Assembly (NCBI GenBank): GCA_012270635.1 | Contig: JAAXHX010000281.1 | Coordinates: forward strand, 1 to 6,894 | DNA: 6,894 nucleotides | Direction of reading: 5' to 3' | Origin: Dehalococcoidia bacterium | Lineage (GTDB): Bacteria > Chloroflexota > Dehalococcoidia > Plut-88900 | Part shown: one piece after another, positions 1-5,604 of the stretch | Position numbering within the stretch: the stretch's first letter is position 1 | Layout: each line of letters opens with the position of its first letter | The notes under the pieces: model-generated | What the model saw: the letters and a program-made list of their open reading frames with translations, nothing else | Told to the model about the DNA's origin: nothing | Database searches by the model: none | Made by a program: the position numbers and the translations under genes

Positions 1-269
1 GTGTCGTGGCACATGCAAGCCCGCACCCCCGGCACCTTGTTGGAAGTCACGCACGCACCCACGCCGCTGCCGCATACCATGATGCCCCGCTCGGCCTCCC
101 CGGAGGCGACGGCGCGGGCTACGGCTTCTGCGTAGTCGGGGTAGTCGTCCCCGGCGTCGAAATCGTGGGCCCCGATGTCCAGGATCTCGTGGCCCTGGGC
201 CTCGAGCCACGGCGCTAGCTCCTGCTTGAGCGGCAGGCCCGCGTGGTCCGCTCCCATGGCTATCCGCAA
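1..269 (-). CDS. rpiB: Ribose-5-phosphate isomerase B (RpiB/LacAB family), N-terminal part, cut by window edge
   Basis: The enzyme interconverts ribose 5-phosphate and ribulose 5-phosphate in the cytoplasmic pentose phosphate pathway. The first 89 residues are visible; the family is usually about 140-150 residues, so roughly the C-terminal 40% lies beyond the left edge. The protein begins MRIAMGADHAG, matching the family start, with the Asp8-His9 pair of the substrate site. It continues with GDDYPDYA (residues 40-47) and VCGSGVG (65-71), where Cys66 aligns with the catalytic Cys of the E. coli-type enzyme, then SNKVPGVRA (76-84). I chose the TTG start because GGGAG lies 9 bases upstream and because it gives the normal N terminus. 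The next in-frame ATG (255-257) would remove the first strand. LacA/LacB galactose-6-phosphate isomerases share the fold, but a lone copy with this Cys favours RpiB. The gene lies 69 bases downstream of the thioredoxin reductase gene, in the same direction. Confidence 0.9.
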   Translation of the reverse strand, partial: MRIAMGADHAGLPLKQELAPWLEAQGHEILDIGAHDFDAGDDYPDYAEAVARAVASGEAERGIMVCGSGVGACVTSNKVPGVRACMCHD

Positions 270-278
270 AGGGCCATA

Positions 279-283
279 CTCCC
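279..283 (-). promoter_or_regulatory. Ribosome binding site of rpiB
   Basis: GGGAG on the minus strand lies 9 bases before the TTG at 267-269. It decides the start: another in-frame TTG at 288-290 has no purine-rich stretch at a suitable distance, and no ATG or GTG lies in frame between the preceding stop codon and this TTG. Confidence 0.55.
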
Positions 284-338
284 GTGCCAAGCGTAGTGTG
301 TCGGTGGCAAGAGTATATCTATGGAGAGCGCCAACGGT

Positions 339-1319
339 CTAGACCGCCGCAAGCTCGAAGCCTGCGGCGTGCATCTGGCACATGTTGCCGAACTCTGATA
401 CGTACCTGTACGCGGAGGTCGCGGCGATGACCCCCTGGGCCGCGGAGGTGATGGTCTGCTTCAGCTCGCCCGTGGCGTCGGTTACGTCACCCGCGGCAAA
501 CACACCCGAGACCGTGGTCTCCATCATCTTGGAGACCATGATTTCGCCCCGGGAGTTGGTCATGACTCCCAGGGGCGTAGCGAGCCTGCTTCTCGGGTCT
601 GCGCCTATCTCGATGAAGAGACCGTCCACGTCTATCTCCGGCGAGCCTTCGTGGGGCCGGTCCAGGGCCAGCCTTTCCAGCTTCTCATCCCCTATCAGCC
701 CCGTGACGTTGGTCCCGGCCAGCCGTATAACGTTCTCGGTCCTTGCCAGCATATCCAGGTTCACGGGTTCGGGTCGGGTGAGCTCATCCTTTCGGTGTAC
801 CAGGTACACCCGAGAGGCATACTTGTCCAACAGCACGGCCCCCTTGACCGCCGCATCCCCTCCCCCGGCCACCGCCACCGTCTGCCCGCGGTACAGGGGG
901 GCGTCGCAGGTGGAGCAGTAGGAGATACCTTTGCCCAGCAGGTCGGACTCGTTGGGCAGGCCCAACATGCGACGCTCCCGACCCACCGCCAGGATGACGG
1001 CCGAGCTCCGGTATCGACCCTCGTGGGCGGTGGAGATGAAGCAGTTGCCTTCGTTGTGAATCTGATTGACCTCGTCGGCAACGATTTCCACGTCGAGGTC
1101 CTCCACCTGCTTCTTCATGGCCAGCATCAGGTCGAACCCGTCGATGTGCGAGTAGCCGGGGTAGTTTTCGATAATGCTGCCCGTGGCCGTTTCGCCGCCG
1201 AATTCGTCGCCGACAACGAGGGTATTCATCCGGTAGCGGGCCGAGTAGAGCGCGGCCCCGAGGGCAGCGGCCCCCTGCCCGATAATCACCACGTCGTAAA
1301 TGTTCCTGTTTCTTGCCAT
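339..1319 (-). CDS. trxB: Thioredoxin-disulfide reductase-like FAD/NAD(P)-binding protein
   Basis: This is a 326-residue pyridine nucleotide-disulfide oxidoreductase of normal TrxB length. Such enzymes pass electrons from NAD(P)H through FAD and a redox Cys pair to thioredoxin in the cytoplasm. The FAD-binding motif VIIGQGAAA is at residues 11-19. The redox pair is C135-S-T-C138, inside the inserted nucleotide-binding domain, followed by AGGGDAA (151-157). The second FAD motif GVFAAGDV is at 272-279, followed by a GELKQ-x-SAAQG stretch typical of the family. I chose the start at 1317-1319 because GGGAG lies 8 bases upstream and because it gives the usual short lead-in to the first beta strand; an upstream in-frame start would add 23 residues. 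The third Gly of the first dinucleotide motif is Ala19, the Cys motif ends in CDA rather than CDG, and the canonical HRRxxxR motif for NADPH reads HRKDELTR. The flavoprotein call is secure, but the natural partner and nucleotide preference are not. Confidence 0.87.
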   Translation of the reverse strand: MARNRNIYDVVIIGQGAAALGAALYSARYRMNTLVVGDEFGGETATGSIIENYPGYSHIDGFDLMLAMKKQVEDLDVEIVADEVNQIHNEGNCFISTAHEGRYRSSAVILAVGRERRMLGLPNESDLLGKGISYCSTCDAPLYRGQTVAVAGGGDAAVKGAVLLDKYASRVYLVHRKDELTRPEPVNLDMLARTENVIRLAGTNVTGLIGDEKLERLALDRPHEGSPEIDVDGLFIEIGADPRSRLATPLGVMTNSRGEIMVSKMMETTVSGVFAAGDVTDATGELKQTITSAAQGVIAATSAYRYVSEFGNMCQMHAAGFELAAV

Positions 1320-1327
1320 GACGGTTG

Positions 1328-1332
1328 CTCCC
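1328..1332 (-). promoter_or_regulatory. Ribosome binding site of the thioredoxin reductase-like gene
   Basis: GGGAG on the minus strand lies 8 bases before the ATG at 1317-1319. This supports the shorter 326-residue reading over the 349-residue reading that starts at 1388. Confidence 0.55.
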
Positions 1333-1495
1333 GGGTACGAGTCTTTTTGACAAGGGGCCCACATAATGCCCCGCTGCCCTCGATACAATGATAACTCACA
1401 CGGCTTTGCACAAGCGGGGAAGAAGAATTGGTCGTCGGGTTGCCGTGGCCATGACCAGCTCGGGGGTCGGAGTGGAGATAGAGGGTGGGGATGAG

Positions 1496-2050
1496 CTAGG
1501 CAGGCGGGAATATGGAGGTCAGATCGAGGGCGAGCCCCCTCAGTGTCGGGGAGGAGAGGGTCTCTCCCATTCGGTAGCTGCCGACTTCTCGGAAGTCCTT
1601 CCCCTGTGAGGTCATTACGGATATGGTGCGGGCGTCGGGGTCCACGAGCCAGTACTCGCCGACACCGTTCTCGGCGTAGATTGTCCGCTTCACCTCCCGG
1701 TCATTGCTGGCCGTGGACGGTGAGGTCACCTCGATGACCAGCGCAGGCGCGCCCCGTATGTTGGCGTCGGTGATAATGGACTGCTGTTCCGTGGGAACGA
1801 AGAGGAGGTCGGGCTGCAAGACGTTGATATGGGAGAGCACCACATCGTAGGGAGCGATGAAAATCTCGCCGAGGCCCCTCTCTTCCACGAAGGCACGCAG
1901 GGAAAAGGCCAAGTTGAAGAGTATCCTCTGGTGGGCAGTATTGGGGCCGGGCGCCATAATCAGTTCTCCGCGGAGGAGTTCCCACCGCTCATCGTCGGGG
2001 GTCTTGAGGTAGTCTTCGTAGGTGAGGGTTGTGGGTCTTGCTTCAACCAT
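1496..2050 (-). CDS. Uma2 family (DUF820) putative endonuclease
   Basis: This is a complete 184-residue protein of the Uma2 family, which has the PD-(D/E)XK restriction-endonuclease-like fold. Its biological role is not settled, and it is often present in many copies in Cyanobacteria and Chloroflexota. Family features appear in order: LTYEDYL near the N terminus (9-15), RGELIMAP (27-34) followed by His40, the acidic LQPDLLFV (78-85, Asp81), VIEVTSPST (105-113, Glu107), then Asp117, Lys121 and Tyr125, and GVGEYWLVDP (129-138). All catalytic-type positions are kept, so it is probably active. The ATG at 2048-2050 gives the usual N terminus. A TTG four codons earlier is possible, and neither has a clear Shine-Dalgarno sequence. 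It stands alone: 176 bases separate it from the thioredoxin reductase start, and the genes upstream are divergent. It could be mobile or a toxin-like accessory gene, but nothing in the sequence proves that. Confidence 0.88.
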   Translation of the reverse strand: MVEARPTTLTYEDYLKTPDDERWELLRGELIMAPGPNTAHQRILFNLAFSLRAFVEERGLGEIFIAPYDVVLSHINVLQPDLLFVPTEQQSIITDANIRGAPALVIEVTSPSTASNDREVKRTIYAENGVGEYWLVDPDARTISVMTSQGKDFREVGSYRMGETLSSPTLRGLALDLTSIFPPA

Positions 2051-2095
2051 TGGAAAGCACAACGCTTATTACGTATGTGGGGAAGCCTATCTTAA

Positions 2096-2269
2096 TTGTA
2101 TCTCTCCGAGCATACTGCGGCTGAAGGGGTCTGGATTGACCAAGTATACCCCATGACGTCGGCGGTGCGGTTTGAGGCGACCTATAGACACCTTGTCGAT
2201 CAGTGGGTAATGTATGACAACCTGGGGCCGACGCCCGCGCTCCTGGCGCAAGGAAGTATCAACCCGTGA
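2096..2269 (+). pseudogene. Probable C-terminal remnant of a zeta-toxin-type kinase gene
   Basis: This frame is open from just after the TAA at 2093-2095 to the TGA at 2267-2269, about 57 codons. From about 2171 the translation includes YRHLVDQWVMYDN, then Leu-Gly-Pro-Thr-Pro and ALLAQG. I recognise this pattern (Y-x-x-L-x-D-x-W-x-x-Y-D-N, then a Pro-Leu-Ile/Leu-Ala stretch) from the C-terminal end of zeta-toxin/COG4185-type P-loop kinases. The Walker A motif and the rest of the roughly 200-residue protein are absent. No other frame between the Uma2 gene and here supplies them, and the residues before 2171 do not resemble the family. An ATG at 2153-2155 could start a 38-residue peptide, but it has no good ribosome binding site. 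The stop overlaps the next gene in GTGA, as expected of an old operon junction. The identification is from memory of the motif and rests on about 30 residues. Confidence 0.5.
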
Positions 2270-2511
2270 CCGACCTCACCGATGAAATAGGCCAAGAGCC
2301 GATGAACGCCGATAACGACGCCGCCTTGGCCGCGCTTCGCAGGGCGGGCATAAAGGCACGACGACTCGCCCTGAAGATAAGCGGGTCCGTATTGATTCGC
2401 AAGGACGGCAAGTACGTGTATGAATCGGACCCGGCAGTACTCTTCCCGGACGGGATGGACGATGAGCCGACTTCGTCGGACCAGGGCCCGCCCACAAGGA
2501 GCCTCCTATGA
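2266..2511 (+). CDS. Small hypothetical protein, coupled to the downstream amidohydrolase
   Basis: This is a protein of 81 residues from a GTG start, or 69 from an ATG at 2302-2304. I do not recognise it as a named family. Residues 18-35 (DAALAALRRAGIKARRLA) should form an amphipathic basic helix. A short beta-hairpin-like segment, SVLIRKDGKYVYE, follows with a DGK turn, and then an acidic, Pro-rich tail. Small proteins with this helix plus DGK-strand layout are, to my recollection, often encoded immediately after zeta-type kinase genes, which fits the remnant upstream. AAGGAAG lies 9 bases before the GTG, and the GTG overlaps the remnant's stop as GTGA. At the other end, ATGA overlaps the amidohydrolase start. 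Both overlaps and the intact frame argue for a real, translated gene. The function is unknown; a partner or antidote role would be inference only. Confidence 0.6.
   Translation: MTDLTDEIGQEPMNADNDAALAALRRAGIKARRLALKISGSVLIRKDGKYVYESDPAVLFPDGMDDEPTSSDQGPPTRSLL
2496..2501 (+). promoter_or_regulatory. Ribosome binding site of the amidohydrolase
   Basis: AAGGAG lies 6 bases before the ATG at 2508-2510, the strongest Shine-Dalgarno match in the window. It lies within the end of the small upstream gene. With the ATGA overlap, it suggests that the amidohydrolase can be both coupled to and initiated independently of that gene. Confidence 0.65.
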
Positions 2512-3713
2512 GCCTGACACTCAAGAACGTCAACATCATCGACGCCACGACGCCCGAGGTGCGGACCGGGCGAAACGTCCTCATCGAGGATGGGGTCATT
2601 ACGCAGGTGACCCCCGGCCCGCCCCCCGACGCCGACCGGGTCATCGACCTCGACGGGGCCTACCTGCTGCCGGGGTTGTGGGACGTGCACACCCACCTGA
2701 ACAAGGGCACCTACGGCCCCGAGGCCGCCGAGGAGGAGGCTCTAGACCTCGTTCCCCGCGTTCTGGAATATGCCCACCACACCATGGACGCTTTGAACAT
2801 GGGGGTCACCTCCCTTCGGACGGTTGGGGTTCAAGGCTGGGCCGACGTCGCCCTTCGGGATGCCTTCTCCGCTGGCAAGTTCAAGGGCCCCCGACTCTTC
2901 TGCGGCGGTCACGCTCTCAACACTACTGCGGGCCACATGGCTGACGTCGACAAGCCCATCGACGGGCCTGTCGCTTTCGTTCGTGCCGTCCGGAACGAGA
3001 TCATGCACTACGTCAACCATATCAAATTGGTCACCACCGGAGGGATAATCGGCACCGGGCACGACGTGATGACGAACATCACCTGGCTGCGAGGCGAGAT
3101 GGAGGCCGCACTCACCATCGCCAAGCAGCGGGGCGTCCCCGCGGCCGTCCACGCCACCGTCCCGGAGGCCATTAAGTGGGCGGTGAACATCGGATGTCGT
3201 TCCATCGAGCACGGCTATGTCATGGACGAGGAGGCGGCATGGATGATGGCCGACAAGGGCGTCTACTACGTTCCCACCCTAGCCCTCAGCCACCTCACCC
3301 CCGAGCAAGCCGACTCCGACTCCGTAGCTTCTTACTGCGAGCACCACCCGCTCCCCGACGAGTTCCGGGAGCGGGCCAACTTATTCGCTCCCACCCATGA
3401 CCGGTCCTTCCAAATGGCCCTGGATGCGGGCGTGAAGATAGCCAGTGGCTCGGACCAGGGGCCTCCCGGGGAAGCGGGCCTCCTGGAGGTCGAGATGTTG
3501 TCGAAGGCGGGGCTCGGGCCCTATGGGGCGATAGTCGCGGCCACCCAGACCTCGGCGGAGGTGTGCGGGGCGGGGGACCGGCTCGGCACCATCGAGCCCG
3601 GCAAGTTCGCCGACTTCATAGTCATCGAGACCAACCCGCTGGAGAACATCCAGAACCTGCGCCGCCTGCAGCTGGTCGTGTCCCGGGGCGCGGTGGCGGT
3701 GGACAAGCGGTAG
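2508..3713 (+). CDS. Metal-dependent amidohydrolase, imidazolonepropionase/prolidase-like
   Basis: This is a complete 401-residue cytoplasmic enzyme of the amidohydrolase superfamily (COG1228-like), which hydrolyses amide or related bonds with a mono- or binuclear metal centre. The small N-terminal beta-sandwich (about 1-55) ends in YLLPGLWDVHTHL, with metal ligands His61 and His63. The TIM barrel then supplies IKLVTTGG (Lys173, the expected carboxylated bridging lysine), AAVHA (His215), SIEHG (His235) and IASGSDQ (Asp316). The closing GTIEPGKFADFIVI segment (360-373) returns to the beta-sandwich. All metal ligands are present, so it should be active. The substrate cannot be read from sequence; relatives include Xaa-Pro and Xaa-Arg dipeptidases and lactonase-like enzymes. 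No signal peptide is seen. It is the last gene of a short rightward unit and faces a convergent exporter gene 129 bases away. Confidence 0.9.
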   Translation: MSLTLKNVNIIDATTPEVRTGRNVLIEDGVITQVTPGPPPDADRVIDLDGAYLLPGLWDVHTHLNKGTYGPEAAEEEALDLVPRVLEYAHHTMDALNMGVTSLRTVGVQGWADVALRDAFSAGKFKGPRLFCGGHALNTTAGHMADVDKPIDGPVAFVRAVRNEIMHYVNHIKLVTTGGIIGTGHDVMTNITWLRGEMEAALTIAKQRGVPAAVHATVPEAIKWAVNIGCRSIEHGYVMDEEAAWMMADKGVYYVPTLALSHLTPEQADSDSVASYCEHHPLPDEFRERANLFAPTHDRSFQMALDAGVKIASGSDQGPPGEAGLLEVEMLSKAGLGPYGAIVAATQTSAEVCGAGDRLGTIEPGKFADFIVIETNPLENIQNLRRLQLVVSRGAVAVDKR

Positions 3714-3750
3714 CGCAGCCCCTTGCACATGCCCGAAGAGGTCATCCCAG

Positions 3751-3810
3751 CCTCTGAACCTGTCGAAGCACGAGTGCCGCCGCCGCCCATCCTTGCTTCG
3801 ACGAGCCGTG
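3751..3810. repeat. Degenerate REP-like inverted repeat in a convergent gap
   Basis: The 9-base arms GTCGAAGCA (3762-3770) and TGCTTCGAC (3794-3802) are perfect inverted copies separated by 23 bases. The flanks extend a CTGAACCTGTCGAAGCACGA-like pattern on the left and a CATCCTTGCTTCGACGAGC-like pattern on the right. This resembles the CCTGAGC-TTGTCGAAGG-type palindromic repeats scattered between genes in many environmental bacterial genomes, here decayed. It lies between two convergent genes and could form a hairpin in both transcripts, so it may work as a bidirectional terminator. It has no T-tract, so an intrinsic terminator is not demonstrated. Confidence 0.5.
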
Positions 3811-3842
3811 CATTCATAGACCCGGGATATGGGACGATGTCG

Positions 3843-5342
3843 TCACCGGCGGCTTCGGGCCAGGGACTTTCCGCCAACCCCGACCCCCCGGCGGGCCGAC
3901 CCGTGCAGCGCGGCGAGGGTCATCGATACCAGGAGGATGCATCCGCCGATGAGGTAGGCCTTATTCAGGCCCGATACGAAGGCGTCGAAGGCTCCTTCGG
4001 AGATGACGTCGAGCCTCGGTTGGTGGCCGAAGGAGGCCATGGTGATGGTGACTACGGTCGTGGCTACGGCGATGCCGGTGATGTTGGCCGAGGTGCGGAT
4101 CACGTTGAGCAGCGCCGCCACTATTCCGAACTTGGACGGCTCCTGGTAGCTCATGATTGCCGTGCCGTTGGAGGCGTTGAAGAACCCCGATCCCATGCCT
4201 GCCAACACCAGGCAAACGAGCACGTAGGCGGGGGGCGAGTCTGGGGAAAGTTGGGACAGGGCGAAGAGGGCCGACACCTCGAAGGCCTGTCCCACAGTCG
4301 CGGTGATGCGGCTGCCGAATCGGTCGGACAGGCGGCCGCTGATAGGGCCGATAACGGCCATGCATAGGGCGCCGGGGGCCATGATGAGGCCGGCCCGGGC
4401 GGGGGAATAGCCCATTACGTTGATTATGAAGAAGGGCATCAGGAAGGCCACGGAGGAAGAGGCGAGGAAGTTCAGGAAGCGGGCCGAGGCCCCCATGGAG
4501 AAGAGCTTGCTCTTGAAGAGGCTAAGGTCGAGCATCGGGTAGCGGGCCCTGATCTGCCACCAGATGAACGCCGAGAACAGGACTGCCGACGCTGCAAAGC
4601 TGCCCAGGATGGGCGCCGAGACCCAGCCGAAGCGGTGGCCGTTGCTCATGCCCATCAGGAAGCTGACGAACGCGCCGGCGGACAGGCCCGCGCCGACCCA
4701 ATCGAAGGCCCGCCAGCCGGCCGCGGGCCCCGCGCTGGGCACCATGGGCTTGAAGGCGAGGAGCGCCAGGAAGAGGGCCAGCACGCCGAAGGGCAGGTTG
4801 GCGAAGAAGACGGCCCTCCAACTGAACCAGTCTATCAGCAGGCCCCCGACGGTCGGGCCGGAGGTTAGACCCGAGCCTATGATGGCCGTATAGAGCCCGA
4901 TGGACTTGCCGCGCTCGTGCTCCGGGAAGTTGGAGGAGATGATGGCCATGCCGTTGCCCTGGATTCCGGCGACGCCCAATCCCTGGACCACCTTGCCCAG
5001 CAGGATCACCGGAAATTCGGAGGCCGTTCCTCCGATGACTGCGCCGACGATGTTGACGCTCCAGCCCAGCAGAAAGACCTTCTTGCGCCCGATGATGTCG
5101 GCGAGGCGGCCAACGGGCATGAACATGATGGCCGTGGTGAGCACGTAGACCAGATAGATCCACTGGACGGTGGGGATGTCCAGGCCGAACTCCTCGGCAA
5201 TCTTGGGGAGGGCGATGCCCACGCCCGCCTGGTCTAGCACGGTTACGTAGGTGCCGACGGCCACGGCGGCGTAGACCCACCATTTGTAGTTGGGGCTATC
5301 GACCACGGCCTTGGCCGGGCCGGGGAGGGCTAGCGGGAACAT
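3843..5342 (-). CDS. MFS transporter, DHA2 (EmrB/QacA-type) drug:H+ antiporter family
   Basis: This is a 499-residue inner-membrane protein predicted to export drugs or other hydrophobic compounds in exchange for protons. I count 14 hydrophobic segments, the number typical of DHA2, starting at about residue 22. Helix 1 carries the family motif VLDQAGVGIALP with acidic Asp37. Motif A, GRLADIIGRKK (78-88), lies in the loop after helix 2. Antiporter motif C, GSGLTSGPTVGG (156-167), is in helix 5 and is followed by WRAVFFANLPFG. The substrate cannot be predicted. The ATG at 5340-5342 has no clear Shine-Dalgarno sequence and lies 12 bases after the PspC gene's stop, which suggests translational coupling. 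A GTG about 12 codons further in would still keep all the helices. The C-terminal tail is short and basic. The gene is probably the last of a DUF2807-PspC-exporter transcript. Confidence 0.92.
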   Translation of the reverse strand: MFPLALPGPAKAVVDSPNYKWWVYAAVAVGTYVTVLDQAGVGIALPKIAEEFGLDIPTVQWIYLVYVLTTAIMFMPVGRLADIIGRKKVFLLGWSVNIVGAVIGGTASEFPVILLGKVVQGLGVAGIQGNGMAIISSNFPEHERGKSIGLYTAIIGSGLTSGPTVGGLLIDWFSWRAVFFANLPFGVLALFLALLAFKPMVPSAGPAAGWRAFDWVGAGLSAGAFVSFLMGMSNGHRFGWVSAPILGSFAASAVLFSAFIWWQIRARYPMLDLSLFKSKLFSMGASARFLNFLASSSVAFLMPFFIINVMGYSPARAGLIMAPGALCMAVIGPISGRLSDRFGSRITATVGQAFEVSALFALSQLSPDSPPAYVLVCLVLAGMGSGFFNASNGTAIMSYQEPSKFGIVAALLNVIRTSANITGIAVATTVVTITMASFGHQPRLDVISEGAFDAFVSGLNKAYLIGGCILLVSMTLAALHGSARRGVGVGGKSLARSRR

Positions 5343-5354
5343 GCGGGACGCGGT

Positions 5355-5588
5355 CTAGGCATCGCCGGGTTCGGGCCCGCTTTCTTCGGTGTCGGGAGGC
5401 TCGGAGGTGGGTTCGGGGGCGAGGGGCATCATCACGGCGAGGAAGAGATAGAGGAGGACGGAGAAACCGGCCATCAGGAGGAAGACCAGGAATATGGTAC
5501 GGACGATCTGAGGGTCGGTGCCGAAGTACTCGCCGAGCCCCCCGGCGACTCCCCATATCTTGCGGTTGGTTCGGCTTCTGTAGAGCAT
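5355..5588 (-). CDS. PspC domain-containing small membrane protein
   Basis: This is a 77-residue protein. It begins MLYRSRTNRKIWGVAGGLGEYF, a typical PspC-domain opening, followed by GTDPQIVRTIF and one strongly hydrophobic segment (about residues 30-54, ending VMMPLAPEP). The C-terminal tail is acidic and Pro-rich. PspC-domain proteins sit in the cytoplasmic membrane; E. coli PspC is part of phage-shock signalling, but most small PspC proteins have no assigned role. I took the start at 5586-5588 because it matches the family N terminus. A longer frame opening at 5693 would overlap the upstream gene's end by nearly 90 bases and adds residues with no family likeness. The only purine-rich site is AGGGA, very close to the ATG. 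The gene begins 16 bases after the DUF2807 gene's stop, and the exporter begins 12 bases after its own stop. Confidence 0.87.
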   Translation of the reverse strand: MLYRSRTNRKIWGVAGGLGEYFGTDPQIVRTIFLVFLLMAGFSVLLYLFLAVMMPLAPEPTSEPPDTEESGPEPGDA

Positions 5589-5604
5589 GGTCCCTACGGT
5601 CGGC

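Noticed and set aside
6..218. Small plus-strand open frame at the left edge
   Set aside because: It is antisense to the rpiB coding sequence, whose minus-strand translation matches the family residue by residue.
651..1391. Long open frame (246 codons) on the plus strand opposite the thioredoxin reductase gene
   Set aside because: It mirrors the third codon positions of a clearly conserved gene. Its translation is rich in Gly, Pro, Arg, Val and His with no recognisable domain, and GC-rich coding DNA often leaves such open antisense frames.
1320..1495. Possible promoter or terminator between the Uma2 and thioredoxin reductase genes
   Set aside because: Apart from the ribosome binding site, I find only weak partial -35/-10 matches such as TTGTAT with TATGTG, and no stem followed by a T-tract.
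2089..2100. TACAAT on the minus strand as a -10 box for the Uma2 gene
   Set aside because: Position relative to the gene is reasonable, but no hexamer resembling TTGACA occurs 16-18 bases upstream, so a promoter cannot be supported from sequence alone.
2497..2507. AGGAG-C-CTCCT self-complementary sequence at the amidohydrolase ribosome binding site
   Set aside because: The arms are separated by a single base, so no stable hairpin loop can form. The CTCCT half is simply the end of the upstream coding sequence.
3723..4367. Plus-strand open frame of 214 codons running through the convergent gap into the exporter gene
   Set aside because: Most of it is antisense to the conserved transmembrane helices of the DHA2 exporter. 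Its composition is Gly-, Glu-, Arg- and His-rich without a domain, and no good start signal is seen.
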